A stretch of 64,000 nt of DNA from Bacillota bacterium (GTDB lineage: Bacteria > Bacillota > Clostridia > Oscillospirales > Ruminococcaceae), in contig JAEWPV010000012.1 in NCBI GenBank assembly GCA_023460535.1, forward strand, positions 18,785 through 82,784, written 5' to 3'. Shown here piece by piece: positions 33,660 through 40,663 of this stretch; within the stretch, counting starts at the first letter, position 1, and every line of letters starts with the position of its first letter. The notes beneath the pieces were generated by a model. It made no database searches and was not told the origin of the DNA. It saw only the letters and a program-made list of their open reading frames with translations. A program made the translations under genes and the position numbers.

Positions 33660-34391
33660 TTGCCAAAGGTTGTTGGAAAAACAGACATTGGAATGATCAG
33701 AAAACAGAATCAGGATAGCTACCAATACGGGTTGCTGCCGGACGGCGCAGTATGGGCAGTCGTATGCGATGGCATGGGTGGCGAAAGCGGCGGAGAGGTT
33801 GCAAGCAACCTCGCGGTGGACAGCATTGGCGGCAGCATTATGCGCGCATACCGCAGCGAGATGACAGCAAACTCCATCCGAACCATGCTGTTGTCTGCTA
33901 TCAGCGCGGCTAATATCCGTGTTTATGATAAAGCGAAAAGCGATACGACGCTCAGTAAGATGGGTACGACGGTCGTGGCATCGGTGGTAACAGGCGGTAT
34001 TGCGCACATTGCCTATGCGGGCGATAGTCGTGTCTACCTGATTACGGGGGACAAGGTCGAGCAGCTTACCCGTGACCACACCATGGTACAAGCACTGGTG
34101 GAGCGGGGGGAGATTACCTCCGACCAAGCCAAAAACCATCCGCAAAAGCACGTGATTACCCGTGCGCTCGGGGTGGAGCAGGGGATAGAAATCGATTATT
34201 TAGAGGCAGCAACAGAACAAGGTGCCGTGCTGATGATTTGCACCGACGGTCTCACCAACTATGTTGAGGCAGGGGAGATGGCTCAGATTGTCAGGGATAA
34301 CGGGTATGACCATAGCCTGGACAAGCTGATAGACGCCGCAAACAACCGGGGCGGCACCGACAACATCACCATAGTGGCGATCTTTGGCTAG
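33660..34391 (+). CDS. prpC: PP2C-type Ser/Thr protein phosphatase
   Basis: Metal-dependent phosphatase that opposes the neighbouring PASTA kinase. It has 243 residues. PPM motifs in order: GMIRKQNQDSY, VVCDGMGGESGGEVAS, GTTVVASVV, AYAGDSRVYL, LTRDHTMVQ, ICTDGLTNYV and GGTDNITIV, which supply the metal-binding aspartates. The start is a TTG with GAAGG upstream; no better codon is available because the family N-terminus GKTDIGMIRKQNQD starts here. It lies 49 bases before the kinase gene, the near-universal Firmicute pairing. Confidence 0.96.
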   Translation: MPKVVGKTDIGMIRKQNQDSYQYGLLPDGAVWAVVCDGMGGESGGEVASNLAVDSIGGSIMRAYRSEMTANSIRTMLLSAISAANIRVYDKAKSDTTLSKMGTTVVASVVTGGIAHIAYAGDSRVYLITGDKVEQLTRDHTMVQALVERGEITSDQAKNHPQKHVITRALGVEQGIEIDYLEAATEQGAVLMICTDGLTNYVEAGEMAQIVRDNGYDHSLDKLIDAANNRGGTDNITIVAIFG

Positions 34392-34440
34392 CGCGTACGC
34401 TTTGGTATTTGAGTGAGGATGATCGGGAGTGAACAGATAG

Positions 34441-36450
34441 ATGGACAGATATATTGGAAAACGCCTGGACGGAAGATATGAGATACTCGAGCTGATTGGT
34501 ACCGGCGGCATGGCCAACGTTTACCGTGCTGCGGATGTGCTGGAGCATAAGGAGTATGCGGTAAAGATTTTGCGAGATGAGTTTCTGGAAAACGAAGAGT
34601 TCGTAAGGCGTTTTAAAAACGAATCCAAGGCAATTGCCGTGCTTTCCCATCCAAACATCGTCAAAGTGTATGATGTGAGCTTTACCGACCGTGTGCAGTT
34701 TATTGTCATGGAGCTGGTGGACGGCATCACGCTTAAGGATTATATTGAACAGCAGCACACTTTAAAATGGAAAGAATGCGTGCATTTCACCACACAGGTG
34801 TTGCGCGCGCTTTCGCATGCCCACGATAGGGGAATTGTACACCGAGACATCAAGCCTCAGAACATCATGCTATTACCCGACGGCACCATCAAGGTGATGG
34901 ATTTCGGCATCGCGCGGTTTGCGCGCAGCGAAACCCGCACCATGACCGATAAGGCCCTGGGTTCGGTGCATTATATCAGCCCCGAGCAGGCACGGGGCGA
35001 TGTCACAGACGCGAAGACGGACATCTACTCGGTCGGTGTCATGATGTTTGAAATGCTTACAGGGCAGCTTCCCTTTGTGGCGGATAGCCCGGTCTCTGTA
35101 GCGATAAAGCAGATATCTGCGCAGGCAAAACGCCCGCGCGAGCTCAATACCGATATCCCCGAGGGGTTAGAGGAGATTGTCGTACGCGCCATGCAAAAGG
35201 ACGCGAGCCGCCGGTATCGTTCCGCGGCGGAGATGCTTAAGGATATCGACGAGTTTAAAAAGAACCCCAGCATCCAGTTCCAGTATAAGTACTTTACAAA
35301 TGAAAGCCCCACCATCTATTACGACACACAAAAGGTCAACAAGGGCGCGGGCAGGGCCGAAGAGCCGGCGGGACGCGGACGCACACCCACTGCGGGCTCG
35401 GCACGCCCCCAAAAGGCGGCAAAGGCGGCCGTGGAGGCGCAGGATATTGAGTACAAGTCCCCCGTCATGCCTATCATGACCGGTGTTGCGTTTGCGTTTA
35501 TTATCACTGCCGTCGTGTTTGTCGTGTACATCTTTATCCTCAACAACCCGTTTGCAAAGGTGCCGGATGTAGAGATGCCAAAGTTTGTGGGTTTGCGCTA
35601 TGATGACATAGTCGGTAGCGACGAATACAAAAAATACGGTTTTCAGTACAGTGTTACCGAAGACTTTAACAACGATTACGCCGAGGGTCTTGTGTATGAG
35701 CAAAACCCCACTGCCGGTCGTATGGTTAAGGAGGGAACCGTCGTAAACCTCAAAATCAGCAAGGGTATTAAAGAGGTAACGATTCCCGACCTGTATAATC
35801 AGGACTATTTGACCGCAATCGCACAGCTTACAGATCTTAAGATACTTTACGATGTGCAGCAGATTTTCAGCGATACCTATGCCGAGGGCCGTATCGTAAA
35901 AACCGACCCGCCCAAGGAGAGTAAGATTACCAACGATACCCGCGTAATCCTGTATGTCAGCAAGGGCTCCGAAACCGGAACGGTCGTCGTCCCCGAAGGC
36001 ATGGTCGGAATGAACATCGAGGATGCCAAGCGTATGCTCGACACCTTCGGGTTAAAGGTCGGCGATGTATCGCCCGTAGAGTCTACCCTTGCGGCCGGAA
36101 CCGTTTTGGCGCATGACCCGCCGGCAAACTCGGAAGTGGACAAGAACAGCACCGTGAACTTTACCGTCAGTGCGGGTGCGGGCGTGGCAATAGAGCGTTA
36201 TAATGTTACGGTTAACCTGCCCAACATCGATAAAGTTGTGTCGCTCAAGGCTTATGTCAACGACGCCACAACACCCAAGCATTCCGAGAATCTCAACCCC
36301 TCGGAGGTCGGTGTTTGGAAACCCTCGTTTGAGGGACAGGGTACCATCATGATTAAGATTACCCTTAACGATAAGCTGTACCAGGAGATTCGGCTCGACT
36401 TTACCCGAGGCACCTTCAGCATTGTCACAGACAACTCGTCGCAGTTTTAA
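34441..36450 (+). CDS. prkC: PASTA-domain Ser/Thr protein kinase (PrkC/Stk1)
   Basis: Membrane kinase thought to sense muropeptides or lipid II and control growth, division and germination. It has 669 residues. The kinase domain (about 12-270) has the glycine loop GTGGMANV, catalytic HRDIKPQN, DFG and GSVHYISPEQARG. An Ala/Arg-rich linker leads to one membrane segment (about 345-368), then three PASTA repeats outside (beginning near VPDVEMPKFVGL, VTIPDLYNQD and VVVPEGMVGMN). The last ~85 residues form a further beta-rich domain rather than a PASTA repeat. Confidence 0.96.
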   Translation: MDRYIGKRLDGRYEILELIGTGGMANVYRAADVLEHKEYAVKILRDEFLENEEFVRRFKNESKAIAVLSHPNIVKVYDVSFTDRVQFIVMELVDGITLKDYIEQQHTLKWKECVHFTTQVLRALSHAHDRGIVHRDIKPQNIMLLPDGTIKVMDFGIARFARSETRTMTDKALGSVHYISPEQARGDVTDAKTDIYSVGVMMFEMLTGQLPFVADSPVSVAIKQISAQAKRPRELNTDIPEGLEEIVVRAMQKDASRRYRSAAEMLKDIDEFKKNPSIQFQYKYFTNESPTIYYDTQKVNKGAGRAEEPAGRGRTPTAGSARPQKAAKAAVEAQDIEYKSPVMPIMTGVAFAFIITAVVFVVYIFILNNPFAKVPDVEMPKFVGLRYDDIVGSDEYKKYGFQYSVTEDFNNDYAEGLVYEQNPTAGRMVKEGTVVNLKISKGIKEVTIPDLYNQDYLTAIAQLTDLKILYDVQQIFSDTYAEGRIVKTDPPKESKITNDTRVILYVSKGSETGTVVVPEGMVGMNIEDAKRMLDTFGLKVGDVSPVESTLAAGTVLAHDPPANSEVDKNSTVNFTVSAGAGVAIERYNVTVNLPNIDKVVSLKAYVNDATTPKHSENLNPSEVGVWKPSFEGQGTIMIKITLNDKLYQEIRLDFTRGTFSIVTDNSSQF

Positions 36451-36459
36451 GGGAATAGT

Positions 36460-37362
36460 ATGAACGAGCAAAACGGACTAATTTTAAAAGGAATCGGCGG
36501 CTTTTATTATGTCGAGTGCGCCGGACGGGTATATGAATGCAAGGCGCGCGGCGTACTTCGCAAGGACGATATTCGTCCCGTTGCGGGGGATGCCGTGCGT
36601 ATCTCCATTACCGGTGAACACGGGGTAATCGACGAGATATTGCCCCGCAAGAACGATATGATCCGCCCCCCGGTTGCCAACATCGACACTATGTTTTTTG
36701 TGGTCTCCACCACCGAGCCCGCTCCGAACATGACGGTGCTCGATAAGCTGCTTGCCGTTGCTCAGTACAAAGGAATTGAACAGGCGCTTATCATCACAAA
36801 GGTTGACATAAAAAACCTCGCGCAATGGTATGAAGGATATTTACGGTGCGGCTTTGACGTGTATGTGGTAGACTACGCGGACCCGGACACTATCCTCCCC
36901 ATCAGAAACCGCTGTGCCAAGGGGCTTAACGTGTTTTGTGGCAATTCCGGGGTAGGTAAATCCACGCTGATTAACGCAATCTCCCCGGGGCTTGACCTGA
37001 AAACCGGCGACATCAGCCAAAAGCTTGGCAGAGGTCGCCACACCACCCGAAGTGTCGAGCTGTATCCCATGTCCGGCGGCGGATACATCGCGGATTCTCC
37101 CGGCTTTTCGTCGCTAGAAACAAGCCGGCTCGAGATGATTTATAAGGATGAGCTGCAGCACTGTTTTCGCGAGTTTGCGCCCTATATCGATAAGTGCAGA
37201 TATAAGGATTGTTCGCATACGGCGGAGCCGGGGTGTGCGGTTTTGGAGGCGGTGGCTGAGGGCGTTATACCCGCTAGTCGCCACGAAAGCTACGTGAGGA
37301 TGTATGAAGAGGCGAGGAGCATAAAGGAATGGGAGCAGGAGAAAAAACGCCGCACGACATAA
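36460..37362 (+). CDS. rsgA: Ribosome small-subunit GTPase RsgA
   Basis: Circularly permuted GTPase that checks late 30S assembly. It has 300 residues. An N-terminal OB fold (GFYYVECAGRVYECKARG) is followed by the permuted G motifs: ITKVD, GNSGVGKSTLINAI and DSPGFSS, then a zinc-binding segment CRYKDCSHTAEPGCAV. The ATG follows AAGGGAA by 5 bases and is 9 bases after prkC. The rpe gene usual between rsgA and thiN is missing; instead thiN overlaps the rsgA end by 34 bases. Confidence 0.96.
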   Translation: MNEQNGLILKGIGGFYYVECAGRVYECKARGVLRKDDIRPVAGDAVRISITGEHGVIDEILPRKNDMIRPPVANIDTMFFVVSTTEPAPNMTVLDKLLAVAQYKGIEQALIITKVDIKNLAQWYEGYLRCGFDVYVVDYADPDTILPIRNRCAKGLNVFCGNSGVGKSTLINAISPGLDLKTGDISQKLGRGRHTTRSVELYPMSGGGYIADSPGFSSLETSRLEMIYKDELQHCFREFAPYIDKCRYKDCSHTAEPGCAVLEAVAEGVIPASRHESYVRMYEEARSIKEWEQEKKRRTT

Positions 37363-37985
37363 AGCGGTGTGTCATCATCGCGGCGGGCGAGCTGGAACCG
37401 GAGCTTGACGCGCATTCGGTTATCGGCGACGATGCCTTCATCATCTGCGCGGACGGAGGCTACGACACCGCTGCTGCTCTCGGCATTACCCCGCAGCTGT
37501 TTGTCGGAGATATGGACAGTGTCCTTACACCGCCCGATGGAGTGGAACAGGTTGTGTCTCCCGCAGAAAAGGATGATACCGACACCATGCTTGCCGTCAA
37601 GCTTGCGATAGAACGCGGCTATCGGCACATCACCATTCTGGGAGGTCTGGGCGGCAGGCTGGATCACACCATCGCGAACCTGCAAACCCTACTGTACTGT
37701 GCTCAACACGGTGTGCGCGCACATCTTGCGGGCAAACGGGACAGCGCCTTTGTCATAAAGGACGAGTGTGTAAAGGTACCCGCGCGCGAGGGCTTTGTGT
37801 CGGTGTTCTCACTGACCGAGCAATGCGAGGGCGTTACGCTCAAGGGGCTTCGCTACCCGCTGTGCGAGGCACTTGTCACAAACAGCTTCCCCATTGGGGT
37901 AAGCAACGAGTTTCGCGGGCCGGTTGCGGAGATTTCGGTTCGCCGTGGCTGCTTGCTGGTCATGTTCTCTGCCAGCCGGCAATAA
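37329..37985 (+). CDS. thiN: Thiamine pyrophosphokinase
   Basis: Converts thiamine to thiamine diphosphate using ATP. It has 218 residues. Family motifs: IICADGGYDTAAALGITPQLFVGDMDSV, KDDTDTMLAVKLAIERGY, ILGGLGGRLDHTIANLQTL and, near the end, TNSFPIGVSNEF. It overlaps rsgA by 34 bases in another frame, so translation is probably coupled; GAGGAG lies upstream inside rsgA. No TPP riboswitch was seen here, consistent with constitutive expression in the operon. Confidence 0.95.
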   Translation: MGAGEKTPHDIKRCVIIAAGELEPELDAHSVIGDDAFIICADGGYDTAAALGITPQLFVGDMDSVLTPPDGVEQVVSPAEKDDTDTMLAVKLAIERGYRHITILGGLGGRLDHTIANLQTLLYCAQHGVRAHLAGKRDSAFVIKDECVKVPAREGFVSVFSLTEQCEGVTLKGLRYPLCEALVTNSFPIGVSNEFRGPVAEISVRRGCLLVMFSASRQ

Positions 37986-38074
37986 GTGTATAATAGATTA
38001 ACCACCCGGTTCCGTAAAGAGCCTGCATGCGGCACCTTCGCGTGCCGTCCGGTGTGCGACCGAAAGGAGCGGCG

Positions 38075-38812
38075 ATGATACAATCATCATTTTCCACAAG
38101 GCAATATGCGCTTTTGTACGCCTACTTTGCAAAGAGTATCCTCACCTCAGGGCATACCAATTCGTTTGACATTTTAAAGAGTGCCACACGCCGCTACGGC
38201 TACGAACGTGGTCGGCGCATGGCAGAGCGCGCGCAACAGGCGGGGGACGGGGATGATTTTGCCGCCTTTTTAGCGTATATCGACTGGAAGCCCGGCATCG
38301 ACTGGCAGTTTTCCGGCGAGATGCTCCCGCAGTTTCCTGTATACAGCATCGAGGTAAACGAGTGCGGTCTGCACAGTGTGTGGAGTGAGTTTGGGCTCGA
38401 GCAGTACTGCTCGATGTATTGTGATGTGTTTGAGACGGCAATCGTTCAGGGCTTTAACCCGGAGCTTGACCTGAAGCTTCCGTGTGCCATCGGCAAAGGC
38501 AACAGAATCTGCGTCTTTGTATATAACGGCATGTCCTTTAGCAGGCAAAACCTAAAGCGGCTTACCGACCTTCAGGATAAACTCAAAAACACCTGTGTGC
38601 GCACCTGGGAACAGCATACGGCACATCTGTATCACACCTTTTCACAGGAGCTTGTCCGCATCCTTGGGCAGGAGGAAGCAAGCGCGATGGTAAAAAAGGT
38701 GTTGGTATCGTTTGGCGCTGTTTGCTCGGCGCAGGAGGTGAAACAGCTGCTTTCCCACACCCAAAACGTCGCGTACTCTTTCGAAGCACAGCGGCTGGAT
38801 GTGCGTGGGTAA
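38075..38812 (+). CDS. ATC-hydrolase family protein
   Basis: Protein of 245 residues resembling the L-2-amino-thiazoline-4-carboxylate hydrolase family (PF14196), whose type member takes part in L-cysteine formation in Pseudomonas; most relatives are uncharacterised. The region supporting this is EYCSMYCDVFETAIVQGFNPELDLKLPCAIGKGNRICVFVY, with the conserved acidic/cysteine residues and F-N-P-E. The ATG at 38075 follows AAAGGAG by 5 bases; the longer frame upstream is unlikely. A TATAAT at 37989 may be part of its promoter. Substrate unknown. Confidence 0.68.
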   Translation: MIQSSFSTRQYALLYAYFAKSILTSGHTNSFDILKSATRRYGYERGRRMAERAQQAGDGDDFAAFLAYIDWKPGIDWQFSGEMLPQFPVYSIEVNECGLHSVWSEFGLEQYCSMYCDVFETAIVQGFNPELDLKLPCAIGKGNRICVFVYNGMSFSRQNLKRLTDLQDKLKNTCVRTWEQHTAHLYHTFSQELVRILGQEEASAMVKKVLVSFGAVCSAQEVKQLLSHTQNVAYSFEAQRLDVRG

Positions 38813-38819
38813 AGGGTGT

Positions 38820-39035
38820 TTAGTTGATAAGCGTCGGTTCGTCTCCTTTGCAAAAGCTTTTTTGCGCCGAGATAGCGGCAAGCTGGGTACTTAAGGTATC
38901 AAAAAAATTAGAGAGACTGTCAATCTCCGCGGTGGTCAGTCCCTGGGAAAGGGCTATGGCCAGGGTTGTGGCAAGTGTAACAAACTGTTCCGGCGGAAGG
39001 CAGCAACGCTTGTTTTTGCTTGAGTTATCGGGCAA
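38820..39035 (-). CDS. Small hypothetical protein (71 aa)
   Basis: Protein of 71 residues, convergent with the ATC-hydrolase gene. The core EQFVTLATTLAIALSQGLTTAEIDSLSNFFDTLSTQLAAISAQKS is predicted helical and amphipathic, with two Cys early and one near the end. The start is taken as the TTG at 39035, 7 bases after GGGGGG; a GTG two codons upstream is too close to that site. A good promoter (39077-39106) precedes it, so it is probably a real gene. Short proteins like this are common in Clostridia, but I cannot name its family with confidence. Confidence 0.68.
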   Translation of the reverse strand: MPDNSSKNKRCCLPPEQFVTLATTLAIALSQGLTTAEIDSLSNFFDTLSTQLAAISAQKSFCKGDEPTLIN

Positions 39036-39076
39036 ACGCACCGCCCCCCTTTATGAAAATACAGTTCTCATTAAGC

Positions 39077-39106
39077 ATTGTATGCCCTGCCGGATTGCCT
39101 TGACAA
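39077..39106 (-). promoter_or_regulatory. Promoter for the 71-aa gene
   Basis: On the minus strand, TTGTCA (39106-39101), 18-base spacer, TACAAT (39082-39077), about 40 bases before the TTG start. Confidence 0.65.
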
Positions 39107-39135
39107 CAGGCGATGCAAAAAAACGATAAACATGG

Positions 39136-39176
39136 TAAAAAAACGTCCTGCTTCGCGGGTCGTTTTTATTTTAGCT
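39136..39176. terminator. Hairpin terminator
   Basis: AAAAAACG and CGTTTTT arms around an inner stem CCTGC-TTC-GCGGG, followed by TTTTTATTTT on the plus strand. It separates the 71-aa gene from the lacI region. Confidence 0.6.
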
Positions 39177-39183
39177 AATTCAC

Positions 39184-39265
39184 TTTAAGAATGTCCAAAC
39201 AAAATCGAGTAAAAGCTTGCATTTATGGCTTTTACGAAGATTTTTTCGTAGACATTATTAAGTTA
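39184..39265 (+). repeat. Copy 2 of a short structured repeat
   Basis: Matches the element at 19332-19412. Here the folding is better: AATGTC/GACATT and TTAA/TTAA form the outer stem, TCG-AGTAAAAGC pairs with GCTTTTAC-GA around a loop, and a third short stretch (AAGATTTTTTCG) lies between. It lies upstream of lacI. A 53-codon frame starting MSKQNRVKAC (39191-39352) overlaps it but has no ribosome site and runs into the lacI promoter. Confidence 0.6.
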
Positions 39266-39336
39266 ATTAGCTGTAATTATGGCGAAATGGACAAAACAAG
39301 GCGTGTAGAATTGGAGCGTAAAAGGCAAATTTCTAT

Positions 39337-39365
39337 TTGCGCCACATCCTAAAATCGGATATAAT
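39337..39365 (+). promoter_or_regulatory. Promoter for lacI-type regulator
   Basis: TTGCGC (39337-39342), 17-base spacer, TATAAT (39360-39365). The transcript would start near 39372, just before an inverted repeat at 39378-39400. Confidence 0.72.
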
Positions 39366-39377
39366 ATAGATAAATAA

Positions 39378-39400
39378 ACGCGCGTTCACAACCGGCGCGT
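39378..39400. promoter_or_regulatory. Candidate operator, inverted repeat 1
   Basis: ACGCGC, 11-base spacer, GCGCGT, placed just downstream of the lacI -10 box, where a bound repressor would block transcription. An almost identical repeat with the same spacing lies at 40478-40502 upstream of the GH94 gene. Confidence 0.55.
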
Positions 39401-39418
39401 ACTACATGGGGGAACGGC

Positions 39419-40465
39419 ATGAAGAGCGAGGACATCGCAAGACTTGCGGGTGTATCCCGCAGCACAGTCTCAAGGGTCATCAACAATTACCCCAATGTGC
39501 CCGATGCTACGCGGCAAAAGGTCATGCGCGTTATTGAGGAGATGGGCTACGAGCCCAACACCTCCGCACAGATATTGGCGGGCAAGGCGAACAACACCAT
39601 CGGACTGTTTGTTGTTAGCATTTATAACCGCGACAACATCTACCAAAGCAGCTATTATTCGTCGATTATTAACGCGGCGGTGGATGCGTCCAACAGCAAC
39701 GACTACTACGTATTAATACACACCGTCTACTCGGCGCAGGATTATTACCGCATTTCTCAGGCATTTTTACAAAAGCGCATCAGCGGCGGCATCCTTGTGG
39801 GAAACGAGAAGGATACGGCGCAGATTCAAAAGCTCATGCACACCGGTGTGTCCATCGGCATTGTGGATTACGACCTTGCCGAGCTTGAGGGTAAGTGGCA
39901 GGGAAACGAAAACCTTGTGGTCATCAACTCGGATGATTACAACGCGGCACGGGACGCCGTGCACCGCTTGGTTGCCGCCGGGCGCAAAAAAATAGGCGTG
40001 ATGGTGGGCAGGGTTCAAACCCATTCGGGCAGACAGCGCTATCAGGGCTACCTAGACGCAATGAATGAGTTGGGATTGCCCGTTGACGATGCATTTGTAC
40101 TGCACGGCGATTTTTTACACGAGACCGCACGCGAGCAAACAATGCGGATGCTTTCAGGCGGGAGGTTGCCGGACGCAATTGTTTCGGGCAACGACGATAT
40201 GGCGATTGCCATGATGGAGATTTTTCGCGAACATAACATTTCGGTTCCGAACGATATCTCGATTGTGGGCTTTGACGATATCCCGGCGGCGGAGATGGTG
40301 TCGCCCGGACTATCCACCTACCGTGTGCCGTTGTATGACATGGTCACCCGTGTTACCCAAAAGGTAATTGCGCATATAGAAGGGCGCGCAAGCGGCATGG
40401 AATACGAGACGATGTCGTCCCGATTTGTACAGCGAGGCAGCATCACCCCGCAGTCGCATACCTAA
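39419..40465 (+). CDS. LacI family transcriptional regulator
   Basis: Sugar-responsive regulator of 348 residues, probably controlling itself and the adjacent cellobiose phosphorylase. The N-terminal helix-turn-helix SEDIARLAGVSRSTVSRVINN is followed by the hinge (TRQKVMRVIEEMGYEPNTSAQILAG) and a periplasmic-binding-like effector domain ending in VGFDDIPAAEMVSPGLSTYRVPLYDM. GGGGGAACGGC precedes the ATG. Shared inverted repeats upstream of it and of the GH94 gene suggest autoregulation. The effector could be cellobiose or a phosphorylated sugar; this is inferred from context only. Confidence 0.93.
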   Translation: MKSEDIARLAGVSRSTVSRVINNYPNVPDATRQKVMRVIEEMGYEPNTSAQILAGKANNTIGLFVVSIYNRDNIYQSSYYSSIINAAVDASNSNDYYVLIHTVYSAQDYYRISQAFLQKRISGGILVGNEKDTAQIQKLMHTGVSIGIVDYDLAELEGKWQGNENLVVINSDDYNAARDAVHRLVAAGRKKIGVMVGRVQTHSGRQRYQGYLDAMNELGLPVDDAFVLHGDFLHETAREQTMRMLSGGRLPDAIVSGNDDMAIAMMEIFREHNISVPNDISIVGFDDIPAAEMVSPGLSTYRVPLYDMVTRVTQKVIAHIEGRASGMEYETMSSRFVQRGSITPQSHT

Positions 40466-40477
40466 AATAGACAATAT

Positions 40478-40502
40478 AACGCGCGAACCCGTATGGCGCG
40501 TT
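40478..40502. promoter_or_regulatory. Candidate operator, inverted repeat 2
   Basis: AACGCGC, 11-base spacer, GCGCGTT, between lacI and the GH94 gene. It is followed at once by a perfect 14-base palindrome GTTGTATATACAAC (40500-40513), a second candidate protein-binding site. A hairpin role at the lacI transcript end is an alternative. Confidence 0.5.
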
Positions 40503-40663
40503 GTATATACAACAAACCATGAAATGAGTAAATCTCATACCGCGCGGTCATGTGCGGTGCCTATCGTTAGGTTTGTTGGCACAATTTATAGTGCCTATAT
40601 GCACGAACAATGTAACCCGTATCTACCGTATTTAACAGCTATCAATTTGAGGGGGTAATGGTA

